Source: Diplonema papillatum
Taxonomy: Eukaryota; Euglenozoa; Diplonemea; Diplonemida; Diplonemidae
Assembly: GCA_030068145.1 (NCBI GenBank)
Contig: JAPJBO010000824.1
Coordinates: 38,670 to 102,669 of the forward strand
DNA length: 64,000 bases
Direction of reading: 5' to 3'
The notes under the pieces are model-generated. The model searched no databases and had not been told where the DNA came from. It saw nothing but the letters and a program-made list of their open reading frames with translations. Position numbers and translations under genes: made by a program. The first letter of the stretch is position 1. Each line of letters starts with the position of its first letter. Of the stretch, positions 1 to 10,576 are shown one piece after another.

Positions 1-3000
1 CCGTCCGGAGGCGAGTGCCTGCTCCTTCCGGCGGGCCTCCGCTTCGAGAAGGGAGGCCATGGCCTGCCGCTGGCGGAGGAGCGCTTCTTCGTGCTTGTCG
101 CGGGCGCGCTCGATCTTGGCCAGGAGCTTCTCCTGCCGGCAGTGCTCGGCGGCGTCCTGCTTCCGCTCGCTGACGACGACGCGGCCCCGGCGCTCGTCCT
201 GCTCGTCCTCGATGCGCCGCAACGACAACCGGGCAGTGGTAGACCACTTCTCTGCTTGAGACATGCGTCGCCCCTATATGGTAGTGTTTGACATCATTTC
301 GGAGGGTCAAAAAAATTTAGTAGGCTTCCTTCAAGGTAAAATTGCCTCCGCTACATCATCTCTCGTCTGCTAGCGTTATTTGTGGATTAGACGGTCGGTA
401 TTTTAAAGTCTTCGGTTGACCGTAGAGGCGTGGGTAGGGAGGAGGGTTGAAAGAGTTGAAAACACTGAGAACGTGCAGCTCGTTTCGGGCCTGCTCCCTC
501 CGGCGGGCCTCGGAGGCCATATATGGCCTGCCGCTGGCGGAAGAGCGCTTCTTCGTGCTTGTCCATGGGGCGCTTGATCTTGGCCAGGAGATTCTCCTGC
601 CGGCAGTGCTCGGCGGCGTCTTGCTTCCGCTCGCTGACGACGACGCGGCCCCGGCGCTCGTCCTGCTCGTCCTCGATGCGCCGGAACGACAACCGGGCAG
701 TGGTAGACCACTTCTCTGCTTGAGACATGCGTCGCACCTGTATGGTAGTGTTTGACATCATTTCGGAGGGTCAAAAAAAATTAGTAGGCTTCCTTCAAGG
801 TAAACTTGCCTCCGCTACATCATCTCTCGTCTTCTAGCGTTATTTGTGGATTAGACGGTCGGTATTTTAGAGTCTTCGGTTGACCGTAGAGGCGTGGGTA
901 GGGAGGAGGGTTGAAAGAGTTGAAAACACTGAGAGCGTGCAGCTCGTTTCGGGCCTGCTCCCTCCGGCGGGCCTCGGAGGCCATTGGCCTGCCGCTGGCG
1001 GAGGAGCGCTTCTTCGTGCTTATCCCGGGCGCGCTCGATCTTGGTCAGGAGCTTCCTGCCGGCAGTGCTCGGCGGCGTCTTGCTTCCGCTCGCTGACGAC
1101 GACGCGGCCCCGGCGCTCGTCCTGCTCGTCCTCGATGCGCTGGAACGACAACGGGGCAGCGGCAGACCACTGTAGGCAGACCACCCGAAGGCCGGATATT
1201 TCCTTAGCGGGAGCACTGCGCGCCTAGCACAACTCGCCTGATTTGGTAGGTTGCATGTCGTATGCTGCCAACGTTAACATAAGGAAAAGCAGACTTTCCC
1301 GGTACCTGTTGCGCATTGTTAGCAGGAAAAGCAGACTTTCCCGGTACCTGTTGCGCTTTGTTAGCAGGAAAAGCAGACTTTCCCGGTACCTGTTGCGCTT
1401 TGTTAGCAGGAAAAGCAGACTTTCCCGGTACCTGTTGCGCATTATTAGCAGGAAAAGCAGACTTTCCCGGTACCTGTTGCGCTTTGTTAGCAGGAAAAGC
1501 AGACTTTCCCGGTACCTGTTGCGCATTGTTAGCAGGAAAAGCAGACTTTCCCGGTACCTGTTGCGCTTTGTTAGCAGGAAAAGCAGACTTTCCCGGTACC
1601 TGTTGCGCATTGTTAGCAGGAAAAGCAGAGCGCGTTGTTAACACAAGAAGAAGCACAAGAAGAAGCAGTGTTTCCCAGCACCTAATACGCATTGGCGACG
1701 CAAGGAAAAGCAGAGTTTCCCGGAACACGTTGCGCATCGTAAACACAAATAAAAGCAGAGTTCACCAGTACCTGTTGCTCCTCGCGGATGCCACGGACGC
1801 GCTGCAGGGCCTGATTCTGCCGCCTGCGCAAGCTCTTCGCGACGGCCGAGGCCCGGGCTGCGTCGGAGCCGCGGCCGTGGTCGAGGATCGAGTCGCGGCG
1901 CTCTGCTTCGCGGCGGCGGGCAAGCGCCAGACGGTCTTCGATCTCCTTGATCTGGTGCAGCATCCACGCCTTGTTGTGCAGCAGCACCTGCTGCTCGGAG
2001 AACGAGCCGCAGTCGTCGAGCTCGCTCCGCGTCGGAACGTGGGCCTGCAGAACCTTCAGCCTGCGCACCAACCCTCTTTCCGCCGCCGGACCCCCCACCT
2101 CCTCCACGATCTCAAACCGCACGCGGTCGCACCTTCCTTGCTCTACGCTCTCGGTGCTCTCGTTTACTGTTTGTCCGCTCACTTCATTCCGAGTCTGTGC
2201 TGTCTCGCGCAGTCCTGTCTCATCAGGGGGCTTGATGTCCACAGGGTTCCCGTGCCCTGGTCCGAGTGTGGGAGACGTGGCTGGGTTGGTGTGGTTGGTG
2301 TGGTTGGCCTGGTTTCGGGGTTGGAGGTCGGGGGTGCCTTGGCCTTCGCCCGGGAGGCAAGCGGCGGCGCAGCGCGCCATGCTCCGCAGCGGGCGAACGG
2401 CGCGGCGCGTGACGCCGAGGGGCAGGCACTGCCGCACGGTGGCGCCGCCGGCGCAGGCGACCACGAGCAGCTTGCCGCCCTCCCGCACCGACACCGCACG
2501 CACCCGCTGCAGCCCCCGCTGCAGCCGCGCCGCGCCGCCGCCGCTGCCGCCGCCGGCCGCCGGCTTGCCGGCGGCCGTGTTCTTCATGTACAGGCCCAGG
2601 GGCTGCGTTTCGACGGGGCCGCGGTGCTTCTCGCCCCGGCCGCTGCCGTCTTTGTTGCTGTCGTTTTCTGCGCCGCTGCCGGTATTGTCGTCGTCGCTGC
2701 GACTGGCGCCGTCGTTGTTGTTGTTGTGGTTGCTGCGGTTGCTGTTGTTGATGCCGCTGCTGTTGGTGTTGTTGCTGTTGCTGCCGTCGTTGTTCTTGTT
2801 ACGGTTGCTGCGGTTGCTGTTGTTGATGCCGCTGCTGTTGGTGTTGTTGCTGTTGCTGCCGTCGTTGTTCTTGTTACGGTTGCTGCGGTTGCTGTTGATG
2901 CTGTTGATGCTGTTGTTGCTGGTGCTGTTGACGTTGCTGCTGTTGAGGTCACCGCATGCACCCTTGGCGCTGTCGTTGGCCGTGCCGCTGGCTATTCCGC

Positions 3001-4732
3001 CGGAATCTGGCAGCTCGCCTCTCGGCGACCCACCGGCTTCTTCGTCGGAGACGTCTATCCCGCACGAAGGCGCCCCGGGGCGTGACTCGCCACGATCCAC
3101 GGACACCGGAGGCTTGCTCGCACCCCGTTCCCCCGATTCATCCCGGCGCAAGCCCGCCATCTGGGTCGAGGCCAAGGGCAGCAGCACGAAGACAAGGGGT
3201 CCGACCTTCAACCGGCGCGGGTCGCCCGCCGCCCCCGCGCGCTCGGGATCCGCGAGGCCAAGGTCCGGCGCGTGGGTGCAGCTGAGGTGCGCGACGGCCT
3301 GGCTCGGGGTCAGCCACGCGGACAGGGCGGAGGGCGCCAGGTCCGCCGGCAGGATCGGTGCCAGCTGCAGCGGCTGCCGCTGCGCGGCCGGCGCCGTGCC
3401 CGGCTTCCGGGCGCAGCGCGGCGACCGCGGCTTCCGGACCGCCACGAAGCGCCGCTCGAGGCCGCCCCCAGGCTTCCCGGGGCCGGGCGCGGTAGTCCCG
3501 TCGGTCGGGCCGCCGCCTTCGCCGTCGCGCGGACTGCCGCGCGTGCCTTCCTCGCTGCTCCCGTTTTTGCCGCTGCTCTCGTCGCGTGTACTGTCGTGCT
3601 TGCTCTTTTCGTTGCTCTTCTCGATCGAGCCGTCGTGCCTGCCTTTGCCGTGGCCCTTGTCGCTTGGACTGCCGTGCTTGCCCTTTTCGTTGCTTTTCTC
3701 GCTCAAACTGTCCTTCCCACCTTCGTTGTCGCTCGCATCGCTTGGACTGTCGTGCTTGCCTCGGTGTTCGCCGTCTGCACCATCACGTTCCGCTGCTGAC
3801 GCAAAGTCGTTGGCTGGCTGTTGCTCCCGTTCGTCGCTGGCTACGGGGGATCCTGTTCGCTCAGCTCGTCGACTCGCCGGGTGACTGTTCTCATTCGCAA
3901 TGCTCCCCCGGTGTTTCTCGTCGTGGGGGCTCTTCACTCCGTCGTCGCTGTCTACATCCTCTCGTTCCCGTGAAGCAAAGTCATTGCCGGACGGATGATC
4001 CCGTCCACCGCTGACTGAAGCAGGTTCTGCATGTTCAGCTCGTCGACTCGCCGGGTGGCTGTCCTCATTCGCACTGCTCCCCCGATTTTCGTCGTGAGAA
4101 CTCTCCTCCCCGTCGTCACCCGGGTCTCCATCCTCTTTTTCCCCCGACGCAAGCTCATTGCCGGGCGGTTGCCCCCGTCGGTCGCCGACTAGGGGGGGTT
4201 CCGCCTGTCGTCGACTTGCCGGGTGGCTGTTCTCATTCGCATTGCCCCCCCGGTGTTCCTCGTGGGTGCTCTTCACCCCGCTCTCATCGCCGTCTGCATC
4301 CTCTCTTTCCCCCGACGCAAGGTTGCTGGGCGGATGCTGCTGGTCGGTGCTGGCTTGTTCTCCGGTGCTTTGATTGCCCGCTCCGTTCGCCTTCTCCTCT
4401 TTTCGCGCCGCTTTGCGTGCAATTCGGCCCCGTTGGATGGCTTGAATCCGCGTCGCCGCCGCTTGCTCGTCGGCAGTGGGTTCGGAGCGATTGCCTTGTT
4501 CCGACGTAGGATGATCCGCCGCGCCTGGACCTTCGATCCCGCCTCCGTGAGCACTCGTGCGTTGTCCCCCTGCTTGCGTCGTGTCGACAGTGGGCTGGCC
4601 TGGCGGTGGCTTTGCCGCTCTGCGGGTTGCCTTGCGCACGATCCGGCCCCGCTGCACCGCTTGAATTCGAGTGGCCGCGTCGCACTCTCTCTTCGCCGCG
4701 GGTGCGAGCGAACCAGTGCCGTCCCCGTGCAT
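1..4732 (-). CDS. IQ-motif, Asn-rich, coiled-coil protein (partial, runs off left edge)
   Basis: Exon 1 is 1772-4732 (987 codons, ATG at 4732). It ends in phase 0 at a CAG|GTACTG donor. Exon 2 is <1-249, after a GCAGAG acceptor, and keeps the frame into the window edge. Two IQ motifs, each containing the core AATRIQA(V/I)QRGRI, lie near residues 19-38 and 92-111 and predict calmodulin or myosin-light-chain-like binding. About four imperfect ~45-residue acidic repeats follow, each containing NE(N/D)SHPASRR. Next come a Ser/Lys/Asp-rich segment and an Asn-rich tandem repeat (encoded at 2690-2940). The C-terminal part of exon 1 and all of exon 2 are highly charged and helical, typical of a long coiled coil (for example QIKEIEDRLALARRREAERR). 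I do not recognise an orthologue; a cytoskeletal or flagellar scaffold is possible. The long open frames on the opposite strand here are antisense shadows. Confidence 0.75.
475..713 (-). pseudogene. Partial copy B of IQ-gene exon 2
   Basis: This is a tandem copy of exon 2 (1-249), displaced by about 464 bp, with the same acceptor region and similar intron flanks. The frame follows exon 2 through DEQDERRGRVVVSERKQDA and then loses the block encoding MASLLEAEARRK. After that it reads into non-homologous sequence ending in a stop. It sits inside the intron and would compete with the true exon 2 for the donor at 1771. Confidence 0.7.
935..1177 (-). pseudogene. Partial copy C of IQ-gene exon 2 (frameshifted)
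   Basis: This is the third and most decayed copy of exon 2. A 2-bp deletion near 1054, relative to copy A, shifts the frame just after the RQE of the AEHCRQE segment. The sequence on the acceptor side differs from that of the other two copies beyond 1173. It lies between copy B and the 42-bp repeat array in the same intron. Confidence 0.65.
1282..1617. repeat. 42-bp tandem array in the IQ-gene intron (8 units)
   Basis: Eight near-identical 42-bp units begin at 1282, 1324, 1366, 1408, 1450, 1492, 1534 and 1576. They differ mainly at one position (gcatt/gcttt). Degenerate units continue from 1618 to about 1770, where the last one overlaps the exon 1 donor. Read on the minus strand each unit contains CAACAG followed by GTACCGGG, a close copy of the true CAACAG|GTACTGG junction at 1772/1771. 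There are no unique spacers, so this is a minisatellite and not a CRISPR. Confidence 0.9.
2690..2940 (-). repeat. Coding tandem repeat for Asn/Ser-rich segment
   Basis: This is a tandem repeat of about 75-80 bp inside exon 1 of the IQ gene, rich in gttgttgct on the plus strand. It encodes repeats of the form NRSNRNKNNDGSNSNN followed by TNSSGINNS. The frame is kept throughout. It is likely a disordered linker prone to length variation. Confidence 0.8.
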
Positions 4733-6600
4733 CGCACAACACGGGCCCCAGCAGAGCCCAGCTGACCGCTTCCTCTTTTTCTTTTTTTCTTTTTACACCT
4801 GTAGTATAGTATTATACCAGGGCCCGAGCTTGACCTGGCGAGTTTTTGGCCAAACTCGGTCAAAGTCGCAGTGGTAGTCTAAAACTAGCACGCAACGTTA
4901 CCAGTAACGCCTCCCACAGCAGCTGGCAGTAGCTGGGAACCCCAGCTGCACACGCTGCTCTGTTCACTGTGCATCAACCCGTCTCAGATCGCACAGCGCC
5001 CTGTCACAGTGCTTCATGCAGAAGTGTGGCTTCGGAGCGCCGGTTCTGCCTGCCGAGGCTGGCCAGATCCGAAAAATGAGGTTGAAAAATTCTTGTCGAC
5101 CAAAATTTAGAGTTCCAAGCAAGATTGTTTTGACTGGTTACGATACTGGGTCACAAAGAGGAAGCAAAAGACGCACACCAAATGTGACATAAATCTGCTA
5201 AAACACCAGATTGGGAACCAAATTTGCAGCACCAACTTGTGTTGTCTTACTGGCTTGTTGAGGGGCTGCTCTTGCTATCGATCTCCAGTGCTGCACAGCA
5301 TTGCGACAAGCAAAGTATTCCTCCAGCAACGCGTAGTGCAGCCTCCTTGCTACAAAGAGTGTGCATCTTCACTAGTTGCTTCGGCCCCTATCATCCATAC
5401 CAGTTTAAGTTTTTCAAATAAATTTGCAAAAGGAGTCAAAGTTGTCAGCCAGACCCAACGGGGGCTGAGAGGGTCCTCCCTCCAGCTCCCAGGCCGAGGT
5501 TGCTGGACCCAGTTCCCCCCCCCAAAAAGAACTCTCCAAAAACTCAGAATCATAGTTTTTTTTTGCTGGCCGAGTTTACATGCACAAGCTCGGCCACTGG
5601 TATAGGTACCAGGGAAAGCCTGCTACACGGGAGCCAAGGTTCACGTGTTCGGCGGTACTGCAGAGCCACGGGCCTACGGGTCAAGTGGCTACCGGTTTCC
5701 CAAACTAAAACATCAAGGCTTGGTGCACCTTGGGGCTTGGCGCTCGCGCTGAACACAAGCTCGTCGAGACGAGGGCAGAGCGGACGGGGTTGTGGCGCTG
5801 TACTGCCTCCGACTCAAGCTTTGCAAGATGTGGTTGACCGTCACGTTCCTGGACCAGGAGCGGCCTTTTTATTTTTCTTGGTAAAAGTTCGCTTGATAAT
5901 CCGGAGAAGTCGGAGGTGTGCGTTCTTCGTAGTCGTAGAGAATCCTACCGCAGGGAATTGACTCTATAGACCACTTGAGCATTGGGGGCAAGCAAGTGCG
6001 AGCGCCATGAAGACAAAGACACGCGCTGCTCAAGGGCTGGTGTTACGTCGTCTGTCGGAAGAGTCAACGCTGATGGAGGATTAGCCGCACGCTGTGCCGC
6101 ATATGGGGCTTATGAACGTGGCGGGTGCTTTCGTATAAGGCTGCTAAAACTTGGTCCCAACATGGTCCCTCTCCTGCTCTCTCCTTCTCTCTCGAAATTG
6201 TCGGCGCGGTAGCGATGACAGCGAGAACACATATAGGTCGAGTCCCTGGGTCTGCTAAGGCGTGTCAACCACACCCTTTGACTTGTTTTATGCGTTCTCT
6301 CTATCTGCAGGTCTCACTGCACGCTTCCACTTATGTTTCGGCCTTCAATTCCCCGTTGATGTTCGCTGCTGAGTTGCAGGGATCGAAGGAAAGCCAAAAG
6401 CAATCATGTCCGTGACACATTTGGCGAGTGTAAAACTGGGCGGCAGTAAGACTTGGACTGAACGGGAGATGACCTCTTAGAAAAGAGGCCACAGGCCGAC
6501 GACGATACGAGCGGGGAGATGGACATACCGCAAGGCAACAGAACATTCTGGTTATGAACTACGCTGGAAACGAAGTGTTTACTTGTGTCCAGAGCCGGGG
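4733..6600. other. Intergenic, no gene seen
   Basis: This stretch lies upstream of the IQ gene. Short open frames show no family resemblance. A pyrimidine tract at 4770-4796 precedes the gene on the opposite strand and is not obviously functional. The only recognisable item is one copy of a ~260-bp dispersed repeat at 5606-5862. Confidence 0.5.
5606..5862 (+). repeat. Dispersed repeat family D, copy 1
   Basis: A block of about 260 bp starts at GGTACCAGGGAAAGCCTGC and ends near GACCGTCACGTTCCTGG. The same block occurs at 39716-39985 in the same orientation and at 48376-48644 inverted. It has no ORF and no obvious terminal inverted repeats. A non-autonomous short element is the simplest reading. 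Confidence 0.75.
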
Positions 6601-6624
6601 GCCCTCTGGCAGCTGCCAGCTTCT

Positions 6625-6832
6625 TCTTTTTCTTGCTTTTAACGAACGGTCTAAACGGCGTGTCGTCCGGCATGGCCAGGGCGCTCTAAGCAGGGCCGCG
6701 GGGTGGCCAGTGACTGCAGGCGCTGCCTGATCGGGGTGTACTCTCGTGCCATGAGGGCGCGCAGGATAGCTGCAGTTGGTGGGTGCGGGCCTTCGAGGAG
6801 CACACACAGGGAAGTGGCGGTAGTCTTTCTTA
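6625..6832 (-). pseudogene. Decayed copy 0 of F5/8-C gene 3' end, distal half
   Basis: This segment is homologous to the last ~65 codons of the gene ending at 8138, including the tail that encodes KSKKKKK. It carries many substitutions and indels and is the most diverged of four copies. The matching proximal half is at 7084-7280. The two halves are separated by an insertion of about 250 bp. Confidence 0.7.
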
Positions 6833-7083
6833 GATTTGCCCATTCGGTGCCTCAAAATGTGTCACTTGCAGGATTCGTTTTTTTGTGTTTCCGACGATCC
6901 CGAATGGACGTACATATTGGTGTCTTTCGACCTTTTGTATGCTTGTGAAGTTCAGCTTAAAAGTAGTAGTAGTTTTTCCTTTTTTTTTTTGAACCCGAAA
7001 AAGTCGCATGCAGGACTCGAACTCACGACCTTCGGACCTTCCTCTGTATTGTGACTGTGACATCCACATTTGGACGGTGGACC
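6833..7083 (-). mobile_element. Possible tRNA-derived SINE-like insertion
   Basis: This segment interrupts copy 0 of the F5/8-C 3' end. Read on the minus strand it contains GAGTTCGAGTCC (7006-7017), close to a pol III B-box, and further on a run of ten A (complement of 6980-6989). Part of the rest, including GTTTCCGACGATCCCGAATG, recurs at about 26430. No convincing A-box or tRNA fold was found, so the SINE label is tentative. Confidence 0.4.
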
Positions 7084-7280
7084 TAGTAGTGGCCTAAGGG
7101 GAGCTCTCAGGCTTCCTCGAGGCAAGGCAGGGGCCAGATTCCGCAGTTCCGCTTCCGGAGCAGGTCCCAGTCCCAGCCGGTCCATCGACCCTTCAAACCG
7201 CAAGGAGAAGCAACAGAACTTGTTGTGGCTATGAAAGGCGCTGGAAACGCAAGCCGGGGAGGCCCTGTGACACACAGCTG
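7084..7280 (-). pseudogene. Decayed copy 0 of F5/8-C gene 3' end, proximal half
   Basis: This is the continuation of the copy interrupted at 6833-7083. It matches the start of the terminal unit (RFEGSMDRL region) and the same flanking sequence, AGAACTTGTTGTGGCTATGA, that separates the other copies. Confidence 0.7.
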
Positions 7281-7703
7281 CTACTTCTTCTTTTTCTTGC
7301 TTTTGACGAACGGTCTAAACGGCGTGTCGTCCGGCATGGAGAGGGGGTCGCCCGCGAAGCAGGGCCGCGGGGCGGCCATTGACTGCGGGCACTGCCGTAT
7401 CGGGGTGTACTCCCGCGCCATGAGGGCGCGGCCGTACACTTCGAAGCACGACAGCTGCAGCTGGTGGGTGCCGACCGTGTTCGGGCCCTCGAGCAGCACG
7501 CGGAAGTACCGGTAGTAGTGGCCCAGGGGAAGCTCGCGGGCCTCCTCGAGGCACGGCAGGGGCCAGTACCCGCAGAGGTTGTTTTTCGGGAACGTTTTGT
7601 CGCCGGAGCAGGTCCCAGTGCAGCCGGTCCATCGACCCTTCAAACCGCAAGGAGAAGCCACAGAACTTGTTGTGGCTATGAAAGGCGCTGGAAACTCAAG
7701 CTG
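7281..7703 (-). pseudogene. Tandem copy 1 of F5/8-C gene 3' end
   Basis: This is a near-identical copy of the final ~125 codons of the gene at 8138-10468, including the stop and KSKKKKK tail. An 11-bp deletion near 7600, relative to copies 2 and 3 (it removes the bases encoding the RRHV segment), breaks the frame. It has no coding sequence upstream. It is a 3'-end fragment left by tandem duplication. Confidence 0.85.
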
Positions 7704-8137
7704 CTACTTCTTCTTTTTCTTGCTTTTGACGAACGGTCTAAACGGCGTGTCGTCCGGCATGGAGAGGGGATCGCCCGCGAAGCAGGGCCGCGGGGCGGCC
7801 ATTGACTGCGGGCACTGCCGTATCGGGGTGTACTCCCGCGCCATGAGGGCGCGGCCGTACACTTCGAAGCACGACAGCTGCAGCTGGTGGGTGCCGACCG
7901 TGTTCGGGCCCTCGAGCAGCACGCGGAAGTACCGGTAGTAGTGGCCCAGGGGAAGCTCGCGGGCCTCCTCGAGGCACGGCAGGGGCCAGTACCCGCAGAG
8001 GTTGTTTTTCGGGAACGTTTTGTCGCCGACGTGCCGGCGGAGCAGGTCCCAGTGCAGCCGGTCCATCGACCCTTCAAACCGCAAGGAGAAGCCACAGAAC
8101 TTGTTGTGGCTATGAAAGGCGCTGGAAACTCAAGCTG
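7704..8137 (-). pseudogene. Tandem copy 2 of F5/8-C gene 3' end
   Basis: This 434-bp unit is almost identical to the true gene end and its frame is intact through LRRHVGDKTFPKNN to the stop. It lacks the upstream 650 codons. It starts at the same breakpoint as copy 1, where the gene reads LSWRFEG and the copies read SLRFEG. Confidence 0.85.
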
Positions 8138-10468
8138 CTACTTCTTCTTTTTCTTGCTTTTGACGAACGGTCTAAACGGCGTGTCGTCCGGCATGGAGAG
8201 GGGGTCGCCCGCGAAGCAGGGCCGCGGGGCGGCCATTGACTGCGGGCACTGCCGTATCGGGGTGTACTCCCGCGCCATGAGGGCGCGGCCGTACACTTCG
8301 AAGCACGACAGCTGCAGCTGGTGGGTGCCGACCGTGTTCGGGCCCTCGAGCAGCACGCGGAAGTACCGGTAGTAGTGGCCCAGGGGAAGTTTGCGGGCCT
8401 CCTCGAGGCACGGCAGGGGCCAGTACCCGCAGAGGTTGTTTTTCGAGAACGTTTTGTCGCCGACGTGCCGGCGGAGCAGGTCCCAGTGCAGCCGGTCCAT
8501 CGACCCTTCGAACCGCCAGGACAACGGGAAGGTCCCGACGGCTATCGGGCTCGTGGAGGCGAACGAGTACGCCTGGGGGATCACGAAGACAGCGCCGAAG
8601 TCGAGCATAACCCACTGGCCAGGGCGGTCCTGGGTGCAGAAGTAAGGCACCACGCCGCCGTCGTCGGGGGCGAACCTGTCGACGATGGCCGAAACGCGGC
8701 TGGCAGCGCCGACCGAGGATGACACGACGCAGGCGATGGCCTTCGACAGATGCGCGTTCCCAGGCACCCCGGTGCCTGTGGACGCGCGCGAGACGAAGTG
8801 GACGACGCCCATGGGCTGTTCGAGGCGCCGCGGCCCGGCGGCCTGCGAGGGGGCGCGGCGGGTCCTCTTTTTCTTCTCGAACCCGAGGGCCGCGGCCAGC
8901 CGGTCCGGCGCCACCTTCCAGCCGATGGTCTTCTCGTTGAAGGCACCCGTGACCAGAGCGGCACCCTTGTCGACGGCTTCCCCGCCGTCCTCCGCGCACC
9001 ACTGGCAGAGCGCGCTGTCCCAGCAGCCGCGGCCTTCGCCGGGTGCTGCGGCGTACACGTCGGCGGGGGGTACGAACGGGTCATCGCCGACGGCCGGGAT
9101 TCCTGTGCAGGGATCACCGCGGCGCAGCCACGCGGGGGTGCGCCGAAGAGAGTTCTTCACGGGCCACGTGGCGCGCGCGGCGGCGCCGTCGAAGCCGCCG
9201 CAGGTGTCGGGCCCCGGCTCCCGGTCGGACGGCAGCCCGCACCGCCGGCAGCACGCGCCGGGGGGCGACTCGGAAGCAGCGGCGGGGGTCCGCGGCGGTC
9301 CCGCGCAGCTCTCGGCGGCGACCGCCTGAGCCGTCGATGGCCGCCGCCCCGCTGGGGGCTCGATGTCGGTTGTTTCTGCTGCCGTTGTTGTTGTTGTTGT
9401 TGTTGGGGGGGAGGGGTCGCCCGGGGGTTCTCCGCCGTTGGTTGCGTCCGGGTGCGGAAGGTCGAGGACGAGGAGGCACGGGGCGCGCAGGCCCATGAGG
9501 TGGGAGTGGAGCTCTTCGAGGCCGTACGAGGCGCTTTGCTTGTCGAGCGACGACGTGTTCCTGCTCCGGAAGCTGTCCTTGTCGACGACGAGATCGAACC
9601 GGTTCGCCCCGTGCTGGAACGCCCGGACAACCGCGCCGTAGAACGTCCTGCACTCGTCGATCCTCGACACGACGCGCCGGCCATCGGCCCGCGCCAGCAC
9701 GCTGAGCCCCAGGTCGTCTGCCCCGACCGGCTCCGCCTGCGGGATGGCGATCGTCGTCTCGAAAGAGCCACCCTTCGAACCCCCCCGGGCAGGCTTGCAC
9801 CCGCGGTCGACGAGTTGCGCCGCCGCCGACTTGTGCCCGACGGTGATCAGCACCTCCGGAGCTTCGCTCCCGTCGCTGAGCCCCGCCTGCTTGTGGAAGC
9901 ACGCGCTGCCGAGCAGAAACGATGCGAGCTGTCCAGGCCCGTGGATGGCCTGCAGCTGCTCGGCCCGCTCGGTCGCCCGGCGGCGCTGCGTGGACACCCG
10001 TTTGTGCTTCAGCGCCTGGCTGGTCGGCGGGGACAGCGCGTCGCCCCCCGGGTTGGCGACGACGCCGCCGGTGTGGATGGAGATAGACTCCACCGGTGGC
10101 TGGTGCACAACAGGTTCGGGGAGTGCGGCTTGGGCAGGGGCGCGGGCGTAGTAGCTGGGCGGGGGGCCCGTCGAGTCCGTTGCGGCGTCCGCCTTGCTGC
10201 CGCGGGGCGGCACAAAAACCGACTTCTGCAGGCGCTCCGAGAGCACCAGCACGGATTCGGCGCCGATGGTACCGGGTTGCAAGGGGGCGAGCTGCGGCTT
10301 CACGAGGCTCCGCTCGCGCGCCGCGAACACGGCCTTCACGTCGACGATCACGCAGCCCAGCGCGCCGGCCACCGCGGCCGCGACGACCGGTTCCGGGGGA
10401 AGCAGCGTCTTCAGCTGCAGCAGCTCGGACGCCGCCCAGGTCGCGTTGGCGGGCTGGTCCTTGAACAT
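8138..10468 (-). CDS. Protein with C-terminal F5/8-C (discoidin-like) domain and basic tail
   Basis: The protein is 776 aa, starting at an ATG at 10468 (MFKDQPAN). An in-frame extension to 10576 exists but lacks the codon bias of the rest. Approximate residues 575-730 resemble the galactose-binding-like F5/8-C fold seen in HECTD1- and BTBD9-type proteins: WRFEGSMDRLHWDLLRRH, then GHYYRYFRVLLEGPN, then QLSCFEVYG. The middle is disordered (poly-Thr near PSPPTTTTTTT). An upstream region with LSVLARADGRRVVSRIDEC may be another folded domain that I do not recognise. The C-terminus KSKKKKK could act as a nuclear signal. The gene appears to be a single exon in the window. Three decayed copies of its 3' end follow it. 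The function is unknown; a ubiquitin-ligase adaptor or protein-interaction role is only a guess. Confidence 0.7.
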   Translation of the reverse strand: MFKDQPANATWAASELLQLKTLLPPEPVVAAAVAGALGCVIVDVKAVFAARERSLVKPQLAPLQPGTIGAESVLVLSERLQKSVFVPPRGSKADAATDSTGPPPSYYARAPAQAALPEPVVHQPPVESISIHTGGVVANPGGDALSPPTSQALKHKRVSTQRRRATERAEQLQAIHGPGQLASFLLGSACFHKQAGLSDGSEAPEVLITVGHKSAAAQLVDRGCKPARGGSKGGSFETTIAIPQAEPVGADDLGLSVLARADGRRVVSRIDECRTFYGAVVRAFQHGANRFDLVVDKDSFRSRNTSSLDKQSASYGLEELHSHLMGLRAPCLLVLDLPHPDATNGGEPPGDPSPPTTTTTTTAAETTDIEPPAGRRPSTAQAVAAESCAGPPRTPAAASESPPGACCRRCGLPSDREPGPDTCGGFDGAAARATWPVKNSLRRTPAWLRRGDPCTGIPAVGDDPFVPPADVYAAAPGEGRGCWDSALCQWCAEDGGEAVDKGAALVTGAFNEKTIGWKVAPDRLAAALGFEKKKRTRRAPSQAAGPRRLEQPMGVVHFVSRASTGTGVPGNAHLSKAIACVVSSSVGAASRVSAIVDRFAPDDGGVVPYFCTQDRPGQWVMLDFGAVFVIPQAYSFASTSPIAVGTFPLSWRFEGSMDRLHWDLLRRHVGDKTFSKNNLCGYWPLPCLEEARKLPLGHYYRYFRVLLEGPNTVGTHQLQLSCFEVYGRALMAREYTPIRQCPQSMAAPRPCFAGDPLSMPDDTPFRPFVKSKKKKK

Positions 10469-10576
10469 TTCGTCTGCGGGTGTGCCGTGCGTTGCGGAAT
10501 TAGCGAAAGTCGCAAAAGAACATTTCCGGAGTTGGGGCTTGCACTGATAAACGAAGCAACGGACGATCAGCATCAA

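Noticed and set aside
1282-1617. Possible CRISPR array (42-bp repeats)
   Set aside because: The units are contiguous with no unique spacers and lie in a spliceosomal intron.
1316-3884. Long plus-strand open frames (589 and 645 aa) opposite the IQ gene
   Set aside because: They are antisense shadows of GC-rich and Asn-repeat coding sequence. The minus strand has IQ motifs, a coiled coil and a consistent splice donor.
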